NCBI GenBank assembly: GCA_900199505.1
Contig: FZQV01000013.1
Coordinates: forward strand, 1-64,000
DNA length: 64,000 bases
Source: Ruaniaceae bacterium KH17
GTDB taxonomy: Bacteria; Actinomycetota; Actinomycetes; Actinomycetales; Actinomycetaceae
Reading direction: 5' to 3'
This document shows positions 44,101 to 50,821 of the stretch, piece after piece (within the stretch, counting starts at the first letter, position 1; every line of letters begins with the position of its first letter). Under the pieces are notes generated by a model, which saw only the letters and a program-made list of their open reading frames with translations, searched no databases and had not been told where the DNA came from. The position numbers and the translations under genes are program-made.

Positions 44101-44947
44101 CACGGAGGATCAGGCGAAGCTGTGGATCTACGACTCGGCCCTGTCCGAGTACGCGGTGCTCGCCTACGAGTACGGCTACTCCGTGGAGCGCCCGGATGCG
44201 CTCGTGGCATGGGAGGCCCAGTTCGGTGACTTCGCGAACGGCGCCCAGACCGTGATCGATGAGTTCATCTCCTCCTCCGAGCAGAAGTGGGGCCAGCGCT
44301 CCTCGCTCATCATGCTGCTGCCGCACGGATACGAGGGACAGGGACCAGATCACTCCTCCGGCCGAATCGAGCGATACCTCCAGCTGTGTGCCGAGGACAA
44401 CATGCGTGTGGTCCAGTGCACCACGCCCGCGAACCACTTCCACGTCTTGCGGGATCAGGCGTACACGCGCCCGCGGCGTCCGCTCATCGCCTTCACGCCG
44501 AAGCAACTGTTGCGGTTGCGCGCGGCGCAGAGCTCGGTGGAGGACTTCACCGACGGCGCATTCCAGCCGGTCATCGGCGACACCTCGGGCATCACTTCGG
44601 CCCGGAAGGTGCTGCTGTGCTCGGGTCGGATCTACTACGATCTCGCGGCGCACCGTGAGAAGGCCGGGATCAACGATGTGGCGATCGTGCGTTTGGAGCA
44701 GCTCTACCCGCTTCCGGTGGAGGAGCTCAACGCCGAGCTGTCGAAGTACGGTGATGTGGAGACTGTGTGGGTGCAAGACGAGCCCCAGAACCAGGGCCCG
44801 TGGCCACACTTCGCGTTGAACGTGCTTCCCACTGTTTCCCGGCACGTCTCGGTGGTCTCCCGGAAGGCCGCCGCCTCGCCGTCGGCCGGGACCGGCAAGC
44901 GCCACGCAGCCGAGAACGCCGCAATCATGGACGCCGCCTTCGCATAG
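41117..44947 (+). CDS. kgd: Multifunctional 2-oxoglutarate decarboxylase/dehydrogenase (E2-E1 fusion)
   Basis: A protein of about 1276 residues linking 2-oxoglutarate to the TCA cycle. A short N-terminal helix (NEWLIEEMYDSYL) is followed by an Ala/Pro-rich linker, an E2-type acyltransferase domain with H379 in YDHRIIQGAASG, then the ThDP-dependent E1 domain (GMAHRGRLNVL, FHVNGDDPEAV) and the transketolase-like C-terminus. This architecture is specific to actinobacteria; Gln replacing Asp in DHRIIQG is normal for it. GTG at 41117 is preferred (AAAGGG 6 nt upstream); ATG codons at 41078 and 41084 are alternatives. Confidence 0.95.
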   Translation: MTTSDFGANEWLIEEMYDSYLADKTSVSEEWRTYFAAMESEGSDPSGDVSDTEAETTANDAGRQTTPVAAAPPAPATAPAPPAGPPAAPVRPAAPPAPPAPPAASVTPAAPAAPGASPHVDPRSEAPEISSFRDREMPAVEKVPATTPYAEALRRGTPDQSHEEDEIIKLRGVGARTVKNMEDSLTIPTATSVREIPAKVLIENRLLINAHLARTRGGKVSFTHLIGFALVEALGQVPDMNAHFTELDGKPGVVRPASINLGLAIDLPKGDGTRQLLVPSIKGCEDMDFAQFWTAYDDVVKKARKGTLEVADFQNTTITLTNPGTIGTSHSIPRLMQGQGTIVGVGAMDYPQEYAAASQQTMARLAVSKMLTLTSTYDHRIIQGAASGEFLKVLHTKLLGDDGFYERVFSSLRCAVAPVRWQRDVEFDAEREFSKSARIAEMVHAFRSRGHLQADTDPLAYRQRRFHDLDFTNHGLTLWDLDRHFPTGGLGGTSSLSLRDILTQLRDSYCLSTGIEYMHLQDPAQRKWMQARIETPYVKLSSGEQLQILHKLNEAEAFETFLQTKFVGQKRFSLEGGESLIPLLDVVLQGASHDGLDEVTIGMAHRGRLNVLTNIAGKSYGQIFNEFEGSTPGQVEGSGDVKYHLGTEGEYTSPTGETTKVYLAANPSHLDAVDGVLEGITRAKQDRIDLGEKGYTVLPILIHGDAAFAGQGVIAETLNLSQLRGFRVGGTIHVIVNNQIGFTTGPSSSRSSQYCTDIVKGLQVPVFHVNGDDPEAVARAAKLAYEYRQEFHKDVVIDMVCYRRRGHNEGDDPSMTQPVMYSLINEKRTARQLYTEALVGRGDITPEQAEESLQDFRAQLERIFSDEDRSLPQAESRRGLEIPASQLEDAGVMIGWRTAVDRDVIERIGQAHLRYPEGFTVHPKLKQLTEKREQMSREGGIDWGFGEILAFGSLLMEGVPVRVSGQDSRRGTFVQRHATFHDANDGSEWTPLRYLTEDQAKLWIYDSALSEYAVLAYEYGYSVERPDALVAWEAQFGDFANGAQTVIDEFISSSEQKWGQRSSLIMLLPHGYEGQGPDHSSGRIERYLQLCAEDNMRVVQCTTPANHFHVLRDQAYTRPRRPLIAFTPKQLLRLRAAQSSVEDFTDGAFQPVIGDTSGITSARKVLLCSGRIYYDLAAHREKAGINDVAIVRLEQLYPLPVEELNAELSKYGDVETVWVQDEPQNQGPWPHFALNVLPTVSRHVSVVSRKAAASPSAGTGKRHAAENAAIMDAAFA

Positions 44948-45065
44948 TTGCTCATTGAGTGGGCGCTCGCCGGGCGCCGGGCTTTCGCGCTGGGTCCTAT
45001 GGCCCACGCATTCGACAAATCCTCGCTGGACCATGGATATACCCGGTCGAAGAGAGGAGAGTGAG

Positions 45066-45623
45066 ATGCTGACGGCAACCTTGTCGGGTCTCTCGGGCCG
45101 CGCCACGCTCCTTTCCACTCTGCTCGCGCACCCGATCGATAGCGACCAAATGTGGCAGATCCGGGGCGAGAGCTTCGGTGGCCAGTGGGACCGCACGTCT
45201 CCAGAAGCGACGCGTGCCTTGGCTCTGCTGCGCGAGTCCGCAGCAGCGCGGGAGGATCTGGCGAGGATCGCGGGTGACTATCAGCGCCTATTCGGTGGGG
45301 ATCCTCCGCGAATCGACCCCCGTGAATCCGCGTACAACCCGGATGTGGACCCGGAGGAGTTGCGCGCCCTCTATGTGACCTCTGGCGCCTCGATGCCGTG
45401 GGAGCTAGAGCCCGATCACATCTCCAGCGAACTCGCCTATCTCGCGCAGTTACCGCTGATCTCAGCGAACGCGACCCATGACATGACCGCGTTCGCGCGC
45501 GATCATTTGCGCTCCTGGGCGCCGGTCTGCCTCGCAGAGATGTCGCTCCGCGCCGGTTCGCTCCTGTATCAAGGCGTGGGCGCCCTCGCAATGGACTTCA
45601 TCGAGTCACTGCCAGTTCACTAG
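45066..45623 (+). CDS. TorD/DmsD-like redox enzyme chaperone
   Basis: A 185-residue all-helical protein. ISSELAYLAQL and FARDHLRSWAPVCLAEM match the core of the TorD/NarJ family, which guards molybdenum enzymes until cofactor insertion and Tat export. GAGAGGAGAGTGAG precedes the ATG. No molybdoenzyme or Tat gene is in the window, so its client lies elsewhere or is lost. A hairpin follows the stop. Family assignment rests on motif pattern and length. Confidence 0.7.
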   Translation: MLTATLSGLSGRATLLSTLLAHPIDSDQMWQIRGESFGGQWDRTSPEATRALALLRESAAAREDLARIAGDYQRLFGGDPPRIDPRESAYNPDVDPEELRALYVTSGASMPWELEPDHISSELAYLAQLPLISANATHDMTAFARDHLRSWAPVCLAEMSLRAGSLLYQGVGALAMDFIESLPVH

Positions 45624-45628
45624 AGCGG

Positions 45629-45660
45629 AGTCGGCCCTTGCAACGGGGCAAGAGCCGACT
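45629..45660 (+). terminator. Hairpin after the TorD-like gene
   Basis: AGTCGGCCCTTGC and GCAAGAGCCGACT pair with one mismatch around a 6-nt loop, a few bases past the stop at 45623. A short T-containing run (TCGTGTTCC) follows. Confidence 0.6.
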
Positions 45661-45725
45661 TCGTGTTCCATTGAGCGCGCCGGGAGCGGTAGCGACCGAG
45701 TCGAAGCGCGGGACACCACAACGAA

Positions 45726-45751
45726 AACGGGCCACCTTTCGGTGACCCGTT
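45726..45751 (-). terminator. Terminator after the bL37 gene
   Basis: AACGGGTCACC and GGTGGCCCGTT pair around GAAA on the minus strand with one mismatch, followed by TTCGTTGTGG. It lies 5 bp past the bL37 stop. Confidence 0.75.
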
Positions 45752-45756
45752 CTGCC

Positions 45757-45831
45757 TCACGTGTTGGGGCGCTTGCCGTGGTTTGCGGCACTGCCCGAAC
45801 GCGAACGGCGCTTACGGCCTCGCTTGCTCAT
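45757..45831 (-). CDS. Ribosomal protein bL37 (24 residues)
   Basis: A very short gene encoding MSKRGRKRRSRSGSAANHGK plus RPNT. It matches the actinobacterial small basic ribosomal protein bL37, first seen in mycobacterial ribosome structures and often missed in annotation. GGAAGGAGTTCCC precedes the ATG and a good terminator follows, both supporting a real gene. It lies between the sigR-rsrA operon and the TorD-like gene, on the rsrA strand. Confidence 0.9.
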   Translation of the reverse strand: MSKRGRKRRSRSGSAANHGKRPNT

Positions 45832-45906
45832 GGGAACTCCTTCCATTGGTCCACGCCTGCGGCGCGAACGAACCTGTCCTATCGTAGCGGCTCCGAGGCC
45901 GAGGGC

Positions 45907-46179
45907 TTAACTCTCGGTGGTGCGGTAGACGGTGACACTCTGACGCATCACGATGATCTGGCTCATCACGCGCATCCGAAGCGACTCCGGCGCCTGCTCG
46001 GTGCAGCAGCGGCGGATGAAATCGCGCACGTGCCGCTCGGCCTCTTCGGCATCGGTGCAATCGGGGCAGTGCTCGGCGTGGAGGCGAAGGCGTGCGGCTT
46101 CGGCGCTCTCAAGTTCGGCGTCGAGGTACTCATAAAGGTGGGATCGCCAATCGTTGCAGGTGCAATCGTGCTCGTTCAT
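45907..46179 (-). CDS. rsrA: Zinc-binding anti-sigma factor of SigR (RsrA-like)
   Basis: A 90-residue ZAS-family anti-sigma factor. HAEHCPDC near 34-41 supplies the HxxxCxxC zinc/redox motif, with further cysteines at the N-terminus (DCTC) and in [12 protein letters not shown]. Disulfide formation should expel zinc and release the sigma factor. It overlaps the sigR stop by 4 nt (ATGA), so the pair is made together. The system normally controls thioredoxin and mycothiol genes. Confidence 0.92.
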   Translation of the reverse strand: MNEHDCTCNDWRSHLYEYLDAELESAEAARLRLHAEHCPDCTDAEEAERHVRDFIRRCCTEQAPESLRMRVMSQIIVMRQSVTVYRTTES

Positions 46180-46808
46180 CGCACGACCCCTTCCTGCGTG
46201 GCGTAGTCGGCGAGCGCCTCACGCAATTGCCGACGGCCGCGGTGCAGTCGCGACATGACGGTGCCCAGGGGGGTGCCCATGATCTCGGCGATCTCTTTGT
46301 AAGCGAAGCCTTCGACGTCGGCCAGATAGACCACCATGCGGAAGTCCTCGGGCAGGTCCGCGAGGGCGTCCTTTACGGTGGAGTCCGGGAGCGCGTCGAG
46401 CGCGTCCATCTCGGCGGAGCGCAGGCCCGTGGAGGTGTGCGCCTCCGCGGCGGCGAGCTGCCAGTCCTCGATCTCGGCGGAATCCGAACGCTTGGGCTCG
46501 CGCTGTGCCTTGCGGTAGCTGTTGATGTACGTGTTCGTAAGGATGCGGTACATCCAGGCCTTGAGGTTCGTGCCCGGCTTGTACTGGTGGAACGCGGCGA
46601 AGGCCTTGGCGTAGGTCTCTTGAACGAGATCCTCGGCATCCGCCGGGTTGCGTGTCATCCGGAGCGCGGCACCGTAGAGCTGATCGAGCAGAGGCAACGC
46701 CTCTACTTCAAACCGGTCGCGGGGGTCATCGAGCTGATCCATTGCCTGAGAGCCTACCGCGCCGAAGGGCATGGGGGCGCCCTGGGTGGGGTCGGTTTGC
46801 AATGCCAT
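46176..46808 (-). CDS. sigR: ECF sigma factor SigR (SigH-like), thiol-oxidative stress
   Basis: About 210 residues. Region 2 is [20 protein letters not shown] through [14 protein letters not shown]; region 4 is [20 protein letters not shown] through [11 protein letters not shown]. It directs RNA polymerase to GGGAAT/GTT promoters. Exactly such a promoter lies upstream (46821-46847), so it activates itself. The start is uncertain: ATG at 46808 or GTG at 46811 would be near-leaderless from that promoter; a downstream start at [12 protein letters not shown] would give a shorter form, as with the two SigR isoforms of Streptomyces. Confidence 0.92.
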   Translation of the reverse strand: MALQTDPTQGAPMPFGAVGSQAMDQLDDPRDRFEVEALPLLDQLYGAALRMTRNPADAEDLVQETYAKAFAAFHQYKPGTNLKAWMYRILTNTYINSYRKAQREPKRSDSAEIEDWQLAAAEAHTSTGLRSAEMDALDALPDSTVKDALADLPEDFRMVVYLADVEGFAYKEIAEIMGTPLGTVMSRLHRGRRQLREALADYATQEGVVR

Positions 46809-46820
46809 CACCTCTCGTAC

Positions 46821-46847
46821 AACAACTCACAGCGGATTCTCATTCCC
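46821..46847 (-). promoter_or_regulatory. SigR-dependent autoregulatory promoter
   Basis: On the minus strand GGGAAT (46847-46842) is followed after 18 nt by GTT (46823-46821), the SigR/SigH consensus. It ends about 12 nt before the sigR ATG, predicting a very short or absent leader. Confidence 0.8.
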
Positions 46848-47056
46848 GCAACAGCAAACTGCCAGTTTGATCCGCCACCGCTGATGCGCGGCCGGCCCCG
46901 GAGTTAGGTGAGGGCACTACGGTCTGCGGGGCGGCTGCGCCCGGCGTGGGCGTACCGTCTCAGGCTGGGGATAGCGGCGCGACCGCCACGCACAGAAGGC
47001 CCGAGCCTGACCTTCCTGTCCCATCCCCAACACCGGCAACGCGGCGTCGTAATTCA

Positions 47057-47100
47057 ATCGATACGCATTGACAATCGATCGTCATCTATCGATAATCGAT
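47057..47100 (+). promoter_or_regulatory. SigA promoter with four ATCGAT boxes
   Basis: TTGACA (47068-47073), a 17-nt spacer and GATAAT (47091-47096) form a near-consensus promoter. The -10 ends 6 nt before the DUF2975 ATG. ATCGAT occurs at 47057, 47074, 47088 and 47095, in and around the promoter, a likely set of sites for the HTH protein encoded downstream. Confidence 0.8.
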
Positions 47101-47102
47101 CT

Positions 47103-47588
47103 ATGAGCAAGTCTGTCACCATCGTTCTCCGCGTATTGATCGCGTTCTTCTTCCTCATCATGCTGCTCGGACAGTTCTTCGCGATCCCTGGGGTGATCAA
47201 CGACATCCGGCAATGGGCACCCGAGTTTGGACACCTCGCAATCCCCTACGGCGGCGCGGCATTCCTGGCGCTGATATGCGTCGAGGTGGTGCTCGCGGCA
47301 ATCTGGATCCTGCTCGGCATGGTGCGCAGTGACGCCGTCTTCACCGAACGCGCCTTCCGCTGGGTGAACGTGATCATCTGGGCCACATGGATCGCCGTCG
47401 GGATGACGCTCATTCCGTTGCTCACAATGCTCTTCGACAGCAGCGGGACTGCGGGTTCTCCCCCGGCCTTCCTGTTCGTGCTCCTCGCGTTCTTCGGCGG
47501 CACAGCGTTCGCACTACTGATGACCGTGATGCGTGCGCTACTCCGCCAGGCCACCGACGCCCGCGCCGAACTGGCGGAGGTGATCTGA
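47103..47588 (+). CDS. DUF2975 membrane protein
   Basis: A 161-residue protein with four predicted TM helices (about 7-30, 48-72, 86-110, 122-145). The fold and pairing with a small Cro/C1 HTH gene are typical of DUF2975. The ATG at 47103 is set by the promoter: transcription should begin at the A of ATG, so the mRNA is leaderless. An upstream in-frame extension to 46908 crosses the promoter and is rejected. Its stop overlaps the next ATG by one base. Function is unknown. Confidence 0.85.
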   Translation: MSKSVTIVLRVLIAFFFLIMLLGQFFAIPGVINDIRQWAPEFGHLAIPYGGAAFLALICVEVVLAAIWILLGMVRSDAVFTERAFRWVNVIIWATWIAVGMTLIPLLTMLFDSSGTAGSPPAFLFVLLAFFGGTAFALLMTVMRALLRQATDARAELAEVI

Positions 47589-47797
47589 TGATCGTCGTCG
47601 ATATCGATGTGGAGCTCGCCAAGCGGAAGTGGTCCGTGGGCGAGTTTGCCGACGCCGTCGGGATCACCCCCGCAAACCTGGCGGTCCTCAAGAACGGGCG
47701 AGCAAAAGCGGTTCGCTTCAGCACGCTGGACGCGATCTGCCGCACCCTTGAGTGCCAGCCCGGTGACATCCTGCGCTGGGTCCCGGACGATGAATAG
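47588..47797 (+). CDS. Small Cro/C1-type HTH regulator (YozG-like)
   Basis: A 69-residue protein made almost entirely of one helix-turn-helix domain: SVGEFADAVGITPANLAVLK, then RFSTLDAICRTLECQPGDIL and a short acidic end. It is translated from the TGATG overlap with the DUF2975 gene. It probably represses its own operon through the ATCGAT boxes. Confidence 0.9.
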   Translation: MIVVDIDVELAKRKWSVGEFADAVGITPANLAVLKNGRAKAVRFSTLDAICRTLECQPGDILRWVPDDE

Positions 47798-47883
47798 AAC
47801 TCGAGACTCCACGTCACACTGCGTGTAGCCGTAGGCGAAATCGCTGAATCCAGGAACGTACGCCGAAGCAGATGCAAGGTCTG

Positions 47884-47917
47884 GATCCTGACTCCACTGC
47901 GTGCCGCGCGGGATGAC
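47884..47917. repeat. CCTGCG-type palindromic repeat (copy B, diverged)
   Basis: GATCCTGACTCC...GCGCGGGATGAC resembles the other dispersed palindromic repeats but with weaker pairing. The space 47798-48014 holds no other recognisable feature. Confidence 0.45.
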
Positions 47918-48014
47918 GCTCTGAAGGGTACTGGGCGCAGAATGGCGGGACGAGCGACATGGTCGCACGGCGAAACGGCGTGCATTTCTCGGCGGCTTGT
48001 GGTGCGATTGACGT

Positions 48015-48512
48015 ATGAGTATCACCCGGTTGATTGCGCGTCCGATGCTGGCCTCCTACTTCGTCCTGGACGGAATCGACGCCGTCCGTCACCCGGAGGA
48101 GCACGCGGCCGCCTTCCAGAAGGTTCAGCCCGCGCTCGAGCGCGCCGGAGTGCCCCCGGTGCTTTCCTCGGACGCCATCATGCTCTCGCGGATCTCCGGC
48201 GCCGCCTCGGCCGCAGCGGGAATCCTGCTCGCGATCGGCAAGGCGCCCCGCGCATCCGCGCTCACGCTCGCGGCATTGAACATCCCGATCACGGTGATCA
48301 ACAACCCGATCTGGGCAGCGCAGAACACGGACGACCGCAAGGAGAAGGTGCGTGGGCTGCTTCGCGGCCTCGCCATCGGCGGCGGCTTGATCCTCGCGGC
48401 GGTCGATCGCGATGGCAAGCCCTCCCTCTCCTACAAGTTGCACGCGGATGCCGAGCACCGCGCCGAGCTGGCCTCCCTCAAGAGCGAGCTGAAGGAGAAG
48501 TACGCCGCATGA
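48015..48512 (+). CDS. DoxX-family membrane protein
   Basis: A 165-residue protein with four TM segments and the N-terminal RLIARPMLASYFVLDGIDAV typical of actinobacterial DoxX proteins. Members have been linked to oxidative stress and thiosulfate or quinone metabolism; the role here is unknown. A hydrophilic tail of about 45 residues (HADAEHRAELASLKSELKEK) follows the last helix. rsgA begins 13 nt downstream. Confidence 0.85.
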   Translation: MSITRLIARPMLASYFVLDGIDAVRHPEEHAAAFQKVQPALERAGVPPVLSSDAIMLSRISGAASAAAGILLAIGKAPRASALTLAALNIPITVINNPIWAAQNTDDRKEKVRGLLRGLAIGGGLILAAVDRDGKPSLSYKLHADAEHRAELASLKSELKEKYAA

Positions 48513-48525
48513 GGTCGTGCGCTAA

Positions 48526-49521
48526 GTGAGCCGGCGCGACGTCGGTACCGACGATGACCGCGTCCGGGTTCGCCCCGGGCGCGGTTCGCGTCCCCGCACG
48601 AAGGTGCGCCCCGATTACTCCGATGCGCCGCGCGGCATGGTGATCTCCGTGGACCGCGGCCGCTATGGCGTGGTGACGGACGACGGCGTTCACCTCGTCA
48701 CGGTGAAGGCGCGCGAGTTGGGCAAGGGCTCGGTGGTCGTCGGTGATCGCGTAGCCCTCTCCGGCGATCTCTCCGGCCGCACGGACACGCTCGCGCGGAT
48801 CGTGCAGATCGATGAGCGCGCGCACGTCCTCACCCGCTCCGCCGAGGACGGCGACACCGCCGGGCACGAGCGAGCCGTCGTGGCGAATGCGTCGAACCTC
48901 GGGATCGTGGTGGCACTGGCCGATCCCACACCCCGCACCGGCCTGATCGATCGTTACCTCGTGGCCGCCTACGATGCCGTCATGCGGCCGGTCCTGATCC
49001 TCACCAAGTCCGATCTCGCCGATCCGGACGAGTTCCTCAGCGTGTACTCTTCCCTCGATCTCGACGTGTTCATCACCTCGCTCGAGGGTGAGTCGATTGA
49101 GGGCGTCGACGCCGTCCGTGCACGTTTGGAAGGCGACGTCTCCGTCCTGGTGGGGCACTCCGGCGTCGGGAAATCGACACTCGTGAACGCGCTGGTCCCC
49201 ACGGCCGAGCGCGCAACCGGCCACGTGAACGAGGTGACGGGCAGGGGGAGGCATACGTCGTCGTCGGCGGTGGCGCTTGAACTGCCCGGCGGCGGCTGGG
49301 TGATCGACACCCCGGGCGTGCGCTCGTTCGGGCTCGCACACGTTTCGCCCGATGATCTACTGCGCGGATTCGACGATCTCGCAACGGTCGCGGCGGACTG
49401 CCCGCGCGGTTGCACGCATGCAGCCGATGCCCCCGACTGCGCGCTCGACGAGTGGGCGACGGACGAAATCCGCGCCACCCGGCTCGGCTCGTATCGCAGA
49501 CTCCTCGGGAACGTCTCCTGA
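48526..49521 (+). CDS. rsgA: Ribosome small-subunit biogenesis GTPase RsgA
   Basis: A 331-residue circularly permuted GTPase assisting late 30S assembly. An OB-fold N-terminal domain (about 35-100) precedes the G domain in G4-G1-G3 order: LTKSDL near 164-169, P-loop GHSGVGKST near 209-217, DTPGVRSFGL near 264-273. The C-terminal zinc knuckle is visible as CPRGCTHAADAPDC. The Arg-rich N-terminus is typical in actinobacteria. The GTG start lies 13 nt after doxX, so the two may be co-transcribed. Confidence 0.94.
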   Translation: MSRRDVGTDDDRVRVRPGRGSRPRTKVRPDYSDAPRGMVISVDRGRYGVVTDDGVHLVTVKARELGKGSVVVGDRVALSGDLSGRTDTLARIVQIDERAHVLTRSAEDGDTAGHERAVVANASNLGIVVALADPTPRTGLIDRYLVAAYDAVMRPVLILTKSDLADPDEFLSVYSSLDLDVFITSLEGESIEGVDAVRARLEGDVSVLVGHSGVGKSTLVNALVPTAERATGHVNEVTGRGRHTSSSAVALELPGGGWVIDTPGVRSFGLAHVSPDDLLRGFDDLATVAADCPRGCTHAADAPDCALDEWATDEIRATRLGSYRRLLGNVS

Positions 49522-49626
49522 GTACGTGCCACTGCGGTTGACGACAACACGCCCGGCTCCCACACGCCGACGCGTCAAAGGCGCGAAATCGGGGGGCCCA
49601 CCCCAATTGCACGATAGTTTGAAGCC

Positions 49627-50415
49627 ATGGCCTTCGACGACGATCTCCGCCTCGCACTCGTGATTGCGGATCAGGTGGATTCCATGACCACCCGTAGCTT
49701 CAACGCGCAGGATTTCGCCGTGGACACGAAGCCGGACACCACGCTCGTGACCGACGCCGATCGGGAGGCCGAGCGGATCGTCCGCGCCCAGTTGCAGCGC
49801 ACCCGGCCACGTGACTCGATTCTCGGCGAGGAGTACGGCACCACCGGCACCTCGCCGCGGCAATGGATCGTGGATCCGATCGACGGCACCCACAACTTCG
49901 TGCGCGGCGTGCCCGTGTGGGCCACCCTGATCGCGCTCGTGGAGGACGGCGATGTGGTGGTTGGCGTGGTCTCCGCGCCCGCGCTCGGGCGGCGCTGGTG
50001 GGCGTCGTCGGGTGGCGGCGCCTGGACGGGGCGTTCGCTCACCTCAGCCAAACAGCTCCACGTCTCGAAAGTTTCGCGTCTCGAGGACGCATCGCTCTCC
50101 TACTCGTCTCTCGGTGGGTGGGCGCAGAAGAAGCGGTTACGTGCCTTCCTCTCCCTGATGGAAAAGTGCTGGCGCACCCGCGCATACGGCGACTTCTGGT
50201 CCTACATGCTCGTGGCGGAAGGCGCGGTGGATATCGCCGTTGAACCCGAGCTAGAGGTTTATGACATGGCCGCGCTCGTGCCGATCGTCACCGAGGCCGG
50301 AGGCACGTTCACGTCGCTACACGGCGCCTCGGGGCCGTGGGGCGGGGACGCACTCGTGACGAACGGGCCCCTCCACGGCGAGGTCATGGAGCACCTGCGC
50401 TCACTCTCGGACTAG
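49627..50415 (+). CDS. hisN: Histidinol-phosphatase, inositol monophosphatase family
   Basis: A 262-residue Mg2+-dependent phosphatase. GEEYG and VDPIDGTHNFVRG are the metal-binding motifs, with the third Asp in EVYDMAAL. The actinobacterial HisN branch removes phosphate from histidinol phosphate; an inositol phosphatase role is the main alternative. TAGTTT ends 6 nt before the ATG, predicting a leaderless mRNA separate from rsgA. Its 3' end overlaps the convergent DUF6912-like gene by about 15 bp. Confidence 0.88.
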   Translation: MAFDDDLRLALVIADQVDSMTTRSFNAQDFAVDTKPDTTLVTDADREAERIVRAQLQRTRPRDSILGEEYGTTGTSPRQWIVDPIDGTHNFVRGVPVWATLIALVEDGDVVVGVVSAPALGRRWWASSGGGAWTGRSLTSAKQLHVSKVSRLEDASLSYSSLGGWAQKKRLRAFLSLMEKCWRTRAYGDFWSYMLVAEGAVDIAVEPELEVYDMAALVPIVTEAGGTFTSLHGASGPWGGDALVTNGPLHGEVMEHLRSLSD

Positions 50416-50817
50416 CGCCTGGCGCTCCACCACGTCATACCAGGCGAGCGGTTCGCTGGTCAGCTCGGTCATGGCGTCCTCGGAGGCGAGGGCTCCTGCG
50501 AGGTCGCGATCGATGTCGTCCACATGAATCGAGTCCACGGCGGCCCAACTGATCGGACCGTCGGGGAGGTAGCAGGCGGGGTCCTCCCCAAGCGGCGCAC
50601 CCACGGTGCCGAGCTCGGCGGCAAGCACCACGCGGCGTGGCCGGCCCGTGGCCGCGAGCGCAGCGGAGTGCTCGGAGGCGCGCTGGTAGGCGTAGAGCTC
50701 GGCGACCTCCTCTTCATCGAAGGACTCGGCGAGTTCCGGTGTCACCGCGTAGACGGCTGGTGGGTTCAGCAAGTCGCCGGCGAGATCGCTCCAGGTCGCG
50801 GGGATGTATGCACGCAT
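50401..50817 (-). CDS. DUF6912-like protein
   Basis: A 138-residue protein opening MRAYIPATWSDLAGDLLNPP, with AVTPELAESF and RPRRVVLAAELG, matching a conserved actinobacterial family of unknown function. The ATG at 50817 is set by the conserved N-terminus. It lies 4 nt after the CpaE-like gene and is probably the last gene of that operon. The family number is from memory. Confidence 0.7.
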   Translation of the reverse strand: MRAYIPATWSDLAGDLLNPPAVYAVTPELAESFDEEEVAELYAYQRASEHSAALAATGRPRRVVLAAELGTVGAPLGEDPACYLPDGPISWAAVDSIHVDDIDRDLAGALASEDAMTELTSEPLAWYDVVERQALVRE

Positions 50818-50821
50818 GGTC

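Noticed and set aside
43361-45196. Long minus-strand ORF opposite kgd
   Set aside because: Antisense shadow of the E1 domain of kgd.
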